Shown here in pieces: positions 17,601 through 25,695 of a DNA stretch of 64,000 nt. The stretch is from HGM04593 sp045631205 (lineage in GTDB: Bacteria; Bacteroidota; Bacteroidia; Bacteroidales; Bacteroidaceae), in assembly GCA_045631205.1 (NCBI GenBank), contig JAZQUI010000012.1, positions 1-64,000 on the forward strand. Reading direction: 5' to 3'. Each line of letters begins with the position of its first letter. Positions within the stretch are counted from its first letter, which is position 1. The notes below the pieces were generated by a model. The model had not been told where the DNA came from. It did not search any database and saw only the letters and a program-made list of their open reading frames with translations. Position numbers and translations under genes: made by a program.

Positions 17601-19267
17601 CAAGTACAATGTCGGGTGAGTCGGGTTATAAATTCTTCAGTGCATTGATGAACAACACCGATGTGCAGAAGTATTACTACAAGGTGTGGACAGAGTTCCT
17701 CGACAAGAACTCAATGGCCGAACTCCTTGATTACATGGATGATTATTATAATTATGCGAAATCGTCTTTTGTAAACAATGCAACTTTGTGGAGCGACGGT
17801 ACGGGTTATGCTTCTATAAACAGCACAATGAAGCAGTGGCTCTCCAACCGTGCCGCTTACCTATATGCGAACCTCCCCGAGTTCGATCTCGATGAGTTCA
17901 ACTATCCTCTTGTGGGCGATGTTGACAAGAATAATCTGCTCACCGTTCGCGACCTTGCCATTACCACTGCATACATGAGTGGCTATACTCACGCTTCGTT
18001 CAGCTTCGTAAAAGCCGATGTCGATGGTGATGGTATTGTGACAGCCGACGATGTTGCCGCAATTGAGAGTGAGGTTCTAAATGCCGACTTTATGCCTGCC
18101 GAAGAGTACTATAACAGACCGCAGGCTATTGGCGGTGTGCAAGTGGATGCTTTTGCAATGAGATTGTACGAAGATTGTATCTTGCCTGTGAAGTTGGTGC
18201 GTGACGGTAACGAGGATTACAAAGCCTTGCAGATGGATATAACTCTGCCCGACGGTCTCATAATGTTTGAGGCTACCGCCGGTGCTGCCGCTGCATCGCA
18301 TAGTGTGGTTCTCTCGCAACGCGATATGACAACTTACCGTCTTGTGGTATATTCTAACGATGATGAAATGCTCAATGCCGAAGAGGAGGTTGTTGTAAAT
18401 CTTGTGCTTAACTGTTATACCGAAGTTGCAGAAGAGGATAGCAAGGTTACCATTTCCAATATACTTGCAGTGGACGAGGAGACCGAAGAACTTCGCATGA
18501 ACGATGTTTCGGCAAACTTCGTAATACGCTCTATGGGAGTTGAAGGTGACCTCAATGCCGATGATGTGGTTGATGTTGCCGATATCACAATGCTTGTAGC
18601 GATGATACTCGACAGTTCACTTGCTACCGATATAGCCGACCTCAATGCCGATGGCGTGGTTGATGTTGCCGATATCACAATGCTCGTAAATCTCGTGCTT
18701 GGCGTGGATAGCGCGTCAGCGGCTCCCGCGCATGCGGCAGCAACAAGTATTATTTCGGCCGAAGGTGAAGATGGTGTGCTTGAAATAGGTATAGATAATC
18801 ATCTTTATCAATTCTCGGCATTGCAGTTCGATCTATATCTTCCCGAAGAGGTTGAGAGCGAGGATGTTGTTACACTTGGTAATCGTGCGTGTGCATCTCA
18901 CACTGTAACCTGTGCAAAACGTGCCGACGGTGCGTTGCGTGTGGTGGTTATGTCGGCAAAAGGTGAAAACTTTGTTGGTGCTGCCGGTGATGTGGCTGCC
19001 ATAGCTATCGATGCTCTTGCAATTGACGGTGCGTACGAGTTTGAACTGAAGAATGTGAAAATATCTTCGGAAGGAACAAAGGAGGAGTTGCCTGCTCTTA
19101 AAGGAAATATATATGTGAATGGTGGCTTTACAAGCATTCCTTCCATTTCATCGGATGCTGTAAACAATGGCACTTCTGCCATTTATGACCTTGGCGGTCG
19201 CAAGGTGCAGCAACCTGTCAAGAATGGAGTGTATATAAAGGACAATAAAAAGTATATAGCCTATTAG
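14606..19267 (+). CDS. Secreted BspA-LRR / discoidin / CotH / dockerin multidomain protein
   Basis: The start is ATG 14606, giving a proper signal peptide; an upstream in-frame extension to 14432 would run through a terminator and a promoter. The product has 1553 residues. Cleavage after Ala23 would leave Gln24 first, which suits pyroglutamate formation. Domains in order: a beta-sandwich (about 30-130); BspA-type LRR_5 repeats (about 150-320); a discoidin (F5/8 type C) domain (about 535-680); a CotH kinase-like domain (about 715-990, with KGRGNTTWGYPKKPYR and GPLWDFDWAFGYE holding the likely Mg-binding Asp residues); a dockerin-like pair of Ca-binding repeats (DVDKNNLLTVRD, DVDGDGIVTADD); a cohesin-like domain (about 1175-1308); a second dockerin-like pair (DLNADDVVDVAD, DLNADGVVDVAD); another cohesin-like domain; and the tail IYDLGGRKV...KNGVYIKDNKKYIAY. 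CotH enzymes phosphorylate spore-coat proteins in Bacillus; the target here is unknown. It shares its tail type with the neighbouring sialidase. Confidence 0.85.
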   Translation: MRRLCLKLQLMFALLLCCTALCAQTFEDWTSTNKGTHNSTSDNTYTFNVVEGSVLTFDWSVSSEKYYDWLTITLDGIEIVNKSGSESGSYERTFTSAGTHTLTVVYSKDIVMSDGDDQAQIYNILVTVPLGGTCGENATWALKNNILTISGNGELYDYDDEKLVPWYDNKGDINSVVIERGITTIGDRMFRECENLTDVNIPASITAIGLEAFCRCSNLAAVNLPVSLLTMESGAFSRTGLTSIVIPEGVTKLATWAFDNSPALASVTLPTTLTSIDDNAFESCTALTSINIPTGVTSIGDGAFGGCTSLSEIYSVAYTPATIYPRTFDGLYETASLYVPVGAKSTYQATDYWNNFANIVGVKESIITDGYLYVYLADGGVDAYRAREIDGDCYVEGDYTCVPLKSGDVYYYTTQEFDSISEVTPLLPEFTSYKFNNKFNPNLFVDAVADTIKSEMNFSLNSIGKWLTASFQLSDDKAVVYVDTIKQESKVTRQSFAKPVNYTVTYPGYNAVRSVKVSDEVWQHIGDTVTEVPLTAAMLSTNKPSTQANEGVGNLLDGSPSTIFHSTWGSANDATVNVNTYIDIVLPFSLENFQLYYQCRPQNGYAPLELQIYASNNGSNWTLIRTLTTEDGMPTGSTSSKTYTSPTISLGGSYSYLRILQSQGQYSKNHMALAEMRIYDVEPGEDVLVSEAVYETKKVPYGRDYKVNINWLVDNAVSVPRIDIDIENGLTVTSKDTYLNANFRITGYGVYEDFEDSVQIKGRGNTTWGYPKKPYRLKFESKVKPFGLTKGKSWVLLANYQKGSMMANAVAMKIGQMAGAEYANHIVPVELYVNGSYYGSYMFTEKVGMANNSVDIDEDLGYLLELDTYYDEAYKFGSKYYRLPVNIKEPDLTEYSASAATARKELIQADFNRLDGSLYKSYAVDSLLDLDAFARFMLTNDLVCNQELGHPKSTFLFKEDVENRESKIKFGPLWDFDWAFGYESNASYGKSDYTSSIFASTMSGESGYKFFSALMNNTDVQKYYYKVWTEFLDKNSMAELLDYMDDYYNYAKSSFVNNATLWSDGTGYASINSTMKQWLSNRAAYLYANLPEFDLDEFNYPLVGDVDKNNLLTVRDLAITTAYMSGYTHASFSFVKADVDGDGIVTADDVAAIESEVLNADFMPAEEYYNRPQAIGGVQVDAFAMRLYEDCILPVKLVRDGNEDYKALQMDITLPDGLIMFEATAGAAAASHSVVLSQRDMTTYRLVVYSNDDEMLNAEEEVVVNLVLNCYTEVAEEDSKVTISNILAVDEETEELRMNDVSANFVIRSMGVEGDLNADDVVDVADITMLVAMILDSSLATDIADLNADGVVDVADITMLVNLVLGVDSASAAPAHAAATSIISAEGEDGVLEIGIDNHLYQFSALQFDLYLPEEVESEDVVTLGNRACASHTVTCAKRADGALRVVVMSAKGENFVGAAGDVAAIAIDALAIDGAYEFELKNVKISSEGTKEELPALKGNIYVNGGFTSIPSISSDAVNNGTSAIYDLGGRKVQQPVKNGVYIKDNKKYIAY

Positions 19268-19277
19268 GCTTTACCAT

Positions 19278-19306
19278 AAAACATCTGCCCAAAAGGCAGA
19301 TGTTTT
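19278..19306 (+). terminator. Terminator after the CotH gene
   Basis: A 12-bp stem (19278-19289/19295-19306) with a 5-nt loop and a T-run. Confidence 0.85.
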
Positions 19307-19336
19307 TTTTACAATAAAAGCAGTATTCAAACAGAT

Positions 19337-19906
19337 ATGAAGATTCTTAAAGAGCGTATTTTGCGCGATGGAAAATGTTTGCAGGGTGGTGTGCTCAAAG
19401 TGGATGGCTTTATAAACCATCAGTTGGACCCTGTGCTTTTGGAGCAGATTGCCGCTGAATTTGTGGCACGTTTCGAGGGGTGTGGTGTAAATAAGATACT
19501 CACGATAGAGGCGAGTGGTATTGCACCAGCTATAATGACAGGTTTGCTTCTTCGCAAGCCGGTGGTATTTATAAAGAAGAGTGTGCCCTCCACTATGGAT
19601 AATATGCTTGTGTCAAAGGTTTACTCGTTTACCAAGAACCGTTATTACGATATATGCGTGAGCTCCGATTTCCTGAACGAGGGTGACAAGGTTCTCTTTA
19701 TCGACGACTTCCTAGCCAACGGCAACGCGGCAAAAGGTGCTGTTGAACTTGTGAAGCAGGCAGGTGCCGAACTTGTCGGTGCCGGCTTCATTATTGAAAA
19801 ATCCTTTCAGTACGGTGGTGACGAGCTTCGTGCGATGGGCATAAAGGTTGAGTCGCTTGCAATGATTGACAGCCTCGATAACTGCGAGATACTGTTGCGT
19901 GATTAA
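19337..19906 (+). CDS. xpt: Xanthine phosphoribosyltransferase
   Basis: It converts xanthine and PRPP to XMP in purine salvage. The protein has 189 residues, the normal length for Xpt of the Bacillus type. The PRPP-binding motif VLFIDDFLANGNAA lies near residues 118-131, and the N-terminal MKILKERILRDGKCL and the YSFTKN segment are family features. It stands between terminators on both sides, so it is monocistronic. No purine riboswitch is visible in the short 69-nt leader. Confidence 0.92.
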   Translation: MKILKERILRDGKCLQGGVLKVDGFINHQLDPVLLEQIAAEFVARFEGCGVNKILTIEASGIAPAIMTGLLLRKPVVFIKKSVPSTMDNMLVSKVYSFTKNRYYDICVSSDFLNEGDKVLFIDDFLANGNAAKGAVELVKQAGAELVGAGFIIEKSFQYGGDELRAMGIKVESLAMIDSLDNCEILLRD

Positions 19907-19927
19907 GCAGGCATAAGTATATAAACT

Positions 19928-19961
19928 AAAAATCCCGGGAATCATCAGTTCCCGGGATTTT
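19928..19961. terminator. Bidirectional terminator between xpt and the S46 peptidase
   Basis: A strong stem, 19928-19941/19949-19961 or thereabouts (aaatcccgggaa core), with a 7-nt loop and A/T tracts on both sides, lies between convergent genes. Confidence 0.85.
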
Positions 19962-19986
19962 TTATTGCAGATATGCAATGTGGTGC

Positions 19987-22131
19987 TTATTCCACGATGT
20001 TCATCTCGTCGATGAGGCGTTTGCAACCACCGAACTTCTCTATAACAAAGAGTACATAACGTATATCCACGTTGATGCAACGTTGTAATTTGGTGTTGAA
20101 GTTGATGTCGCTGCTGAGTGATTCCCAGTTGCCGTCGAATGCAAGGCCTATAAGTTCGCCACGGGCATTCATAACGGGGCTGCCGCTGTTACCGCCGGTG
20201 ATGTCGTTGGTGGTGAGGAATGCTACGGGCATATCGCCGTTGGGCAAAGCGTAGCGGCCATAGTCTTTTGCAAGGTAAAGCTCTTTGAGGCGTGCAGGTA
20301 CGGTGAACTCGCTGCTTGTGTTGTCCTCTTTCTCCATAACACCGTTGAGGGTTGTGTAGTGGTTGTATGTAACACCATCTTTGGGCTGGTAAGCTTTTAC
20401 ACTACCATAGGTAAGACGCATTGTGAAGTTCGCATCGGGTGCCATAGGTGCGCCGTCGGCCATCTCCATAAGTCCTTTAAGGTAGGTCTTGTGCAAGGGG
20501 TTGATTATAGAATCGAACTCGGCTCTCTCGGCTGCAAGCTCGTGGTATTTGGCCCAGATAGCGTTGCGGAGCTGTGTAGCGAGGTCTTTGTCGAGAGCTT
20601 TCTGTGTGGGCTTTTTGAGGAACTTGTTAAGGTTCTTCTCGCTCGACATAATAGAGTTGTCGTAAAGGTCGTCGATGTATTTTGCGATGTCGCCTTTGTA
20701 TTTCTTGTTTATCTCGTTCAACAAGGCGGGGCGCTCCTCGTCGGTTGTGAGTGAAATGTAGAGGGGGATAATCTCTTTGGCAACGCGACGGTCCACGTTG
20801 TGGTTGTAGTCGCGGTTGTGTATCCAGGGATAAACACCTTTTGCGTGGTTTTTAACCTTCTCAATATCGTTGAACATTGTGTCGCTGGTGGTGTGCATAT
20901 TGCGGTAGATGAACTCTACGTTGCTTATAATCTCGGTTACGAGAGTCATAAGATATTCGCTGCGGCTGCGTCCGTTGATGGCTGCGTTTATTTTCTCTAC
21001 AACAGTTTCATAATCGTTGTTGCCCACTTTTTGCGCGTATGCCTTGAAGGCTGCCTCTTTCTCGAGTTTTGTTTCAACTACTTTGTTGTCTACGATAGCT
21101 TTGTTCATACCGATAGAGTTCTTCCAGTAGTTGCTTATGCGTGCCATTTTGCTTGCATACTGAATGTTTATGGCCTCGTCTTTCTCCATCTCCTCGCGGA
21201 TGATTTTGAGTGATGCATCGCGCATTGCGATTCGGGGCTCGTTCTGCGAGAACATACGGTGTTTAACCTCCTCGCCTGTGAGGTAGCGCGATGTGCTGCC
21301 GGGGAAGCCCATAATCATTGCAAAGTCGTTGTACTCGATACCTGCAAGTGATATGTTGAGGTGTTTGGGGGTGTGAAGGGGAATGTTCTTGTCGCTGTAA
21401 GGTGCGGGGTTGCCGAGTGAGTCGCCATAAACACGGAATACCGAGAAGTCACCTGTGTGGCGGGGCCACATCCAGTTGTCGGTTTCTCCACCGAACTTAC
21501 CAATTGAGTTGGGAGGAGTACCCACGAGGCGTACGTCGGTGTATTTCTTGTAATATACAAGGTAGTATTTGTTGCCCTCGAAATAGGGGAGAAGCTGGGG
21601 AGAAAGGAACTGCTTACCCTCTATGCTGTCGGCCTCGAACATCTCTGCAGCTATGGTTGCAAGTACGGTCGCGTTGAAAGACTCCTGTTCTGTAAGTGAA
21701 CCGGCATTGATGCGGTTGTTGATATCCTCGGTAACATCCTTTATTTCTGCCACGAATGTGAAGTTGATGTTCTGGCAGGGGAGTTCCTCGGCGTAGCTCT
21801 GGCTCCAGAAACCGTCTTTCAGGTAGTTGTGCTCAACGGCGCTCAACTGCTGTATGTAGCTGTAACCGCAGTGGTGGTTGGTGAGTATAAGTCCGTTGGG
21901 TGAAACAATCTCACCGGTGCATCCGCCACCAAAGATACCTATGGCATCTTTCAATGCCGGTGCGTTGGGGTTGTAGATGTCGTCAGCAGTGAGTTCAAGT
22001 CCCAACTCACGCATGGGCTTTTCCAAGTTATGGCTGCGCATGAGTTGCAGGAGCCACATGCCCTCATCGGCGAGCAATTGTGCCGGTAGGGCGATAACTG
22101 CGATAAGCAGTGTAATGAGTGTCTTTTTCAT
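19987..22131 (-). CDS. S46-family dipeptidyl-peptidase (DPP7/DPP11 type)
   Basis: This is a periplasmic or surface serine exopeptidase that removes dipeptides from oligopeptides, used by asaccharolytic and gut Bacteroidales. The start at 22131 (MKKTLITLLIAVIALP) gives a clean signal peptide; a 12-residue longer frame exists but is unlikely. The product is 714 residues, as usual for S46. The catalytic His lies in LTNHHCGY near residue 86, and the nucleophile Ser in GGNSGSPV near residue 650. In the specificity loop it reads FDGNWE; a Gly at this place is what I recall for DPP7 (hydrophobic P1), while Asp/Glu-specific DPP11 has Arg, so DPP7-like specificity is my inference. The conserved C-terminus DIRYVLFVIEKFGGC is present. 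Confidence 0.9.
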   Translation of the reverse strand: MKKTLITLLIAVIALPAQLLADEGMWLLQLMRSHNLEKPMRELGLELTADDIYNPNAPALKDAIGIFGGGCTGEIVSPNGLILTNHHCGYSYIQQLSAVEHNYLKDGFWSQSYAEELPCQNINFTFVAEIKDVTEDINNRINAGSLTEQESFNATVLATIAAEMFEADSIEGKQFLSPQLLPYFEGNKYYLVYYKKYTDVRLVGTPPNSIGKFGGETDNWMWPRHTGDFSVFRVYGDSLGNPAPYSDKNIPLHTPKHLNISLAGIEYNDFAMIMGFPGSTSRYLTGEEVKHRMFSQNEPRIAMRDASLKIIREEMEKDEAINIQYASKMARISNYWKNSIGMNKAIVDNKVVETKLEKEAAFKAYAQKVGNNDYETVVEKINAAINGRSRSEYLMTLVTEIISNVEFIYRNMHTTSDTMFNDIEKVKNHAKGVYPWIHNRDYNHNVDRRVAKEIIPLYISLTTDEERPALLNEINKKYKGDIAKYIDDLYDNSIMSSEKNLNKFLKKPTQKALDKDLATQLRNAIWAKYHELAAERAEFDSIINPLHKTYLKGLMEMADGAPMAPDANFTMRLTYGSVKAYQPKDGVTYNHYTTLNGVMEKEDNTSSEFTVPARLKELYLAKDYGRYALPNGDMPVAFLTTNDITGGNSGSPVMNARGELIGLAFDGNWESLSSDINFNTKLQRCINVDIRYVLFVIEKFGGCKRLIDEMNIVE

Positions 22132-22204
22132 TTTGTTAAGATAGTATTTAAATAAATAATGTATCAAAAAAAGTTCTGTTCTATGGGAAATTTAACAAGC
22201 ATGA

Positions 22205-22232
22205 ATGCGGTAGGGCTTTCACCCTACCGCAT
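22205..22232. other. Hairpin between plsC and the S46 gene
   Basis: An 11-bp stem (22205-22215/22222-22232) with a 6-nt loop. T-rich sequence lies on the plus-strand side (ending ttttttatttg), so a minus-strand terminator is possible but lacks a good T-run. Confidence 0.5.
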
Positions 22233-22288
22233 CGATGTTAAGTTTTGAGGTTTTTTATTTGTTCCAAAGAATATCAGTGTTGTTTTGT

Positions 22289-23026
22289 TTACTCTTCGCC
22301 GAGGGTTTTTGCGATAACTTCGCGCGATTTGGCCATAAGGTACTCTACATTCTCGCTACTGCGGCTCTCGCTCATTATGGGTGCGTGGAATGTGAGTGTT
22401 ATGGGTGACCAATGAAGGAAAATGCTTCCGGGAGGCATTATCTTGTAAGAGCCTTGAATAGCTACTGGTACCACGGGGAGCTGTGACATGTTTGCAACAA
22501 CGAAAGCTCCTTTTTTGAAGCGTCCGAGTTTGCCGTCGCGGCAACGTGTGCCCTCGGGGAAAATTGACATTGATTTTCCACTTTTTAGGATATTGAGAGC
22601 CTTGCGGAGAATGTCCTTTTGAGGTGTGGTGCGGTCAACGAATATGTGGTCGGTATCGGCACAAGCTTTGCCCAGGAAGGGAACTTTACGCAATGACTCT
22701 TTCATCATCCATTTAAAGTTCTTCTCAACATAGCCATACATTACAAGCACGTCGAAAAATCCTTGGTGGTTGGCTACGAAAATATAGTTCTGCTCCTTTT
22801 TTACATATTTGTTGCGGTCGATGACTTTTACGGGGATAAGGCATATCCAGCATACGACACGGAAAAGTGTGAGTGCGGGGTAGTAATCGCCGTTCTTTAT
22901 TTTCAAATATCGTCCCAATAGGCTTATCAGTATGCAGGTTATGGCAATGACAATAAGTGATGCCCACCATGCGAAACATAGTTGGTACAATACGTAAAGG
23001 GGGTGAAGAATTTTACTGAGTTTCAT
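22289..23026 (-). CDS. plsC: 1-acyl-sn-glycerol-3-phosphate acyltransferase
   Basis: It transfers an acyl chain to lysophosphatidic acid to make phosphatidic acid at the inner membrane. The 245-residue protein has an N-terminal hydrophobic hairpin (about residues 8-35), the catalytic NHQGFFD motif (NHx4D) near residue 87 and the glycerol-phosphate-binding FPEGTRCRDG near 157. It is a single-gene unit upstream of the S46 peptidase gene on the minus strand, separated by about 157 nt containing a hairpin. Confidence 0.9.
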   Translation of the reverse strand: MKLSKILHPLYVLYQLCFAWWASLIVIAITCILISLLGRYLKIKNGDYYPALTLFRVVCWICLIPVKVIDRNKYVKKEQNYIFVANHQGFFDVLVMYGYVEKNFKWMMKESLRKVPFLGKACADTDHIFVDRTTPQKDILRKALNILKSGKSMSIFPEGTRCRDGKLGRFKKGAFVVANMSQLPVVPVAIQGSYKIMPPGSIFLHWSPITLTFHAPIMSESRSSENVEYLMAKSREVIAKTLGEE

Positions 23027-23099
23027 TTTGTTTGGTTTTTTATACAGTGCGAATATAATCTATATTTTTCTTTTTCTTGAGAATTTCTCTCTAAAAGAG

Positions 23100-23897
23100 T
23101 TATTTATGTAGGTTTTTGTATAAAAATTTGTGTAAATCGTCACTCTTTATGCCTCTGCGTTTTGCGTAGTCGAGCAGCTGCTCTTCGCTAATCTCTCCTA
23201 CATTAAAATAGCGTGCCGCGGGGTGTGATATCATAATTCCGCATACCGAAGCTGCCGGCTGCATTGCTCCGTTCGGTGTGAGGGTTATTCCAATCTCCTG
23301 CAAATACAGCAGTTTGTCTATGATGAATATTATCGATTGGTCGGGAAGGGAAGGGTATCCCACGGCGGGGCGTATGCCTTGGTTCTTTTCAGTTTTCAGT
23401 TCTTCTGTTGTAAGTTGCTCATTAGGCGTGTATCCCCAAAGCTCTTTTCTGGTGCGTACCTCCTTGTGTAACAGGGTTGCGGCGGCCTCGGCAAGGCGCG
23501 ATTCTATGGTCTGCGCAAGCAGTTTTTCGTAAGTGTCGTTACTGTGTGAAATCTCCTCGACTGCGGTGGCAAAAAGTCCGATTTTATCGCCCTGTGGGGC
23601 AATGAAATCGCTTAAACAGAGGTTGGGCTCTCCCTTGCGTGCGTGCTGTTGGCGCAACAGGGGTAGTGTGGTGTCTTCTACGATTATACAATCGTTCACA
23701 CCTCTTGCATCGCAAAGGGCGAAAATGGCTTTTACCGTTTTTTCGTGCTTTGTCTTTTGTAACAATACTTCGGCATCGCGTTTTATCTCTTCTGCCTTTA
23801 CGTTTCGGGAGTCTATGCCCCACGCGTGGAAAAAGTAATTCCAATCGATGTAGGGCATCAGTTCCTCTGTGGTGTAGCTGAAAAGAAACCTTTTCAT
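23100..23897 (-). CDS. Free-standing B12-dependent methionine synthase activation domain
   Basis: This is the AdoMet-binding activation domain of MetH as a separate 265-residue protein. The typical GIRPAVGYPSLPDQ motif (RPAxGYP) near residue 175 binds AdoMet, and the TPNGAMQPAASVCG stretch follows as in MetH. It would reactivate cob(II)alamin of methionine synthase by reductive methylation. In this lineage the domain is often encoded apart from the rest of MetH, which is not in the window. It overlaps the upstream pyrC by four bases, so it is translationally coupled. Confidence 0.85.
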   Translation of the reverse strand: MKRFLFSYTTEELMPYIDWNYFFHAWGIDSRNVKAEEIKRDAEVLLQKTKHEKTVKAIFALCDARGVNDCIIVEDTTLPLLRQQHARKGEPNLCLSDFIAPQGDKIGLFATAVEEISHSNDTYEKLLAQTIESRLAEAAATLLHKEVRTRKELWGYTPNEQLTTEELKTEKNQGIRPAVGYPSLPDQSIIFIIDKLLYLQEIGITLTPNGAMQPAASVCGIMISHPAARYFNVGEISEEQLLDYAKRRGIKSDDLHKFLYKNLHK

Positions 23898-25231
23898 CGG
23901 TTGAATGTGAGCATTTTACCCTGTACTTCGTTGTTTATGACACCTTCGTTGTAGGCGCACTCTCCGTTTACCCAAGTTTGTGCAACGGTCCAGTCGAAAG
24001 TCTCTCCCTCAAATGGACTCCATCCGCACTTGCTTATGATGTCGCTTTGTTCAATGGTGTGGGGAGTGTTGGGGCGCAGGAGTACAAAGTCGGCAAAATA
24101 TCCTCTTTTTATGTATCCTCTCTTGTTTATCTCAAAAATGCGCGCGGGTGCGTGGCACATTTTCTCAACAAGTGTTTCTATTGTAAGCACGCCGTTGTCG
24201 ACAAGCTTGAGCATTGCAAGCAGGGAGAATTGTATGCTTGGCATGCCCGATGCGGCTGTGAGTGCTCCTCCCTCTTTGTCTTTGGGAAGGTGTGGAGCGT
24301 GGTCGGTTCCCACAAGGTCTATAATTCCTTTTGCAATGGCCTTGCGCAGTGCCTTGCGGTCGTCGTCGCTCTTTATGGCGGGGTTGCACTTGATCTTTGT
24401 TCCCAGGCGTGCGTAGTCGTCGCTGCAGAAAGTGAGGTGTGCTGGTGTTACCTCTGCGGTTATTCTCTTGTATCCGGCGGTGGCCTTGCTCAAAAGCCCA
24501 AGTTCCTTTTTGGTACTTATGTGCATTATATGAAGCCTTGTTCCATACTTCTGCGCAAGTTCGACAGCTCGCTTGGTGCTGTTATAACAAGCAGCAGTGT
24601 TTCTTATTATAGGATGGTATGAAACATCGGGGTTTTCTCCCACGCTCTCAATTACTTTTTTTGTGTTTTTCTTTATTATGGCGCTGTCCTCGCAGTGTAC
24701 GGCAAGGGGTATGCTCACAGTGCGGAATATCTTTTCGAGTTGTTCTGTTTCGTCGACAAGCATATTTCCTGTGCTGGAACCCATAAAGAGTTTTACGCCG
24801 CAGACGCGTCGGGGGTTAAGCTTGCTCAAACGGTTGCAGTTGCTTTTTGTGGCGCCAAAGTAAAAAGAGTAGTTTATGAGACTGCTTTTTGCGGCAATGG
24901 CGAATTTCTCTTTTAATGCCTCCACGGTTGTGGTTTGCGGAACGGTGTTTGGCATGTCCATGAAGGATGTTACTCCACCGGCTGCTGCTGCGCGGCTTTC
25001 GCTGTAAATGGTTGCCTTTTCGGTGAGTCCGGGCTCGCGAAAGTGTACGTGGTTGTCAATTACACCGGGTATGAGGTACAAGCCTTCGGCGTCGATTATT
25101 TTGTCGAACTTGCCGTGCGGTGTTTTTCCGTTGCGCAGTATGTTTGTTATTTTGCCTTTACTTATGATTACCGAACCACGGAAACTCTCTCCGTCGTTCA
25201 CGATTGTTGCATTGCTTACAAGTATTCCCAT
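23894..25231 (-). CDS. pyrC: Dihydroorotase (class I)
   Basis: It cyclises carbamoyl-aspartate to dihydroorotate in pyrimidine synthesis. The 445-residue amidohydrolase has the metal-binding DNHVHFREPG (near residue 58), the carboxylated-lysine region GVKLFMGSSTGN (near 147), HCED and HIMHIST histidines, and the catalytic GTDHAPH Asp near 305. The gene has its own promoter (25251-25281, minus) and heads a two-gene unit with the MetH activation domain. Confidence 0.93.
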   Translation of the reverse strand: MGILVSNATIVNDGESFRGSVIISKGKITNILRNGKTPHGKFDKIIDAEGLYLIPGVIDNHVHFREPGLTEKATIYSESRAAAAGGVTSFMDMPNTVPQTTTVEALKEKFAIAAKSSLINYSFYFGATKSNCNRLSKLNPRRVCGVKLFMGSSTGNMLVDETEQLEKIFRTVSIPLAVHCEDSAIIKKNTKKVIESVGENPDVSYHPIIRNTAACYNSTKRAVELAQKYGTRLHIMHISTKKELGLLSKATAGYKRITAEVTPAHLTFCSDDYARLGTKIKCNPAIKSDDDRKALRKAIAKGIIDLVGTDHAPHLPKDKEGGALTAASGMPSIQFSLLAMLKLVDNGVLTIETLVEKMCHAPARIFEINKRGYIKRGYFADFVLLRPNTPHTIEQSDIISKCGWSPFEGETFDWTVAQTWVNGECAYNEGVINNEVQGKMLTFNR

Positions 25232-25250
25232 TGTTTTTTGCTTTCTTGTG

Positions 25251-25281
25251 CGAAGATAGTGAAAATAGCCTACATAAAAAA
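25251..25281 (-). promoter_or_regulatory. Promoter of pyrC
   Basis: Read on the minus strand: TTTT (25281-25278), a 19-nt spacer, then TATCTTCG (25258-25251). The start site would be a few bases from the pyrC ATG at 25231. Confidence 0.6.
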
Positions 25282-25311
25282 GAGATTGCCTTAAAGGGCA
25301 ATCTCTTTTTC
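25276..25311 (-). terminator. Terminator overlapping the end of the HIT gene
   Basis: The 10-bp stem 25281-25290/25297-25306 extends with A/T pairs; its upstream arm encodes the last residues of the HIT protein and the stop codon lies in the loop. A T-run follows on the minus strand. Confidence 0.75.
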
Positions 25312-25689
25312 TATCTTTTTGGCAACCTCGGCGAATTCCTCGGGTGCGAGTTTTAACTTTGGATTGGTGAAAAGCATATCTTTTTCACTTTGCATAGGTA
25401 CCAGGTGTATGTGTGCGTGGGGAACTTCCAGTCCAAGCACAGCCTGTCCCACTTTTATGCAAGGGAATGCACGCTTTATGCCTTCTGCTACTCTTTTTGC
25501 AAAAACCTGCATTGCAGCTATCTCCTCATCGGTAAGGTCGAAGAAATAATCGACCTCACGCTTGGGGATTACCAAAGTGTGTCCTTTTGCAAGGGGATTG
25601 ATGTCGAGAAAAGCGTAGAAATGCTCGTTCTCGGCAACCTTGTAACTGGGTATTTCGCCCGCAACTATTTTGCTGAATATTGTTGCCAT
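25291..25689 (-). CDS. HIT-family (Hint-like) nucleotide hydrolase
   Basis: The 132-residue histidine-triad protein has the HAHIHLVPM triad (HxHxH) near residue 96 and the conserved LDINPLAKGHTLVIPK strand-loop (residues 29-44). Such proteins hydrolyse AMP-linked substrates such as adenosine phosphoramidates; the physiological substrate is not predictable. It lies 6 nt downstream of greA and is probably expressed from the greA promoter. Its end forms part of the terminator. Confidence 0.9.
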   Translation of the reverse strand: MATIFSKIVAGEIPSYKVAENEHFYAFLDINPLAKGHTLVIPKREVDYFFDLTDEEIAAMQVFAKRVAEGIKRAFPCIKVGQAVLGLEVPHAHIHLVPMQSEKDMLFTNPKLKLAPEEFAEVAKKIEKEIAL

Positions 25690-25695
25690 GGTGTT

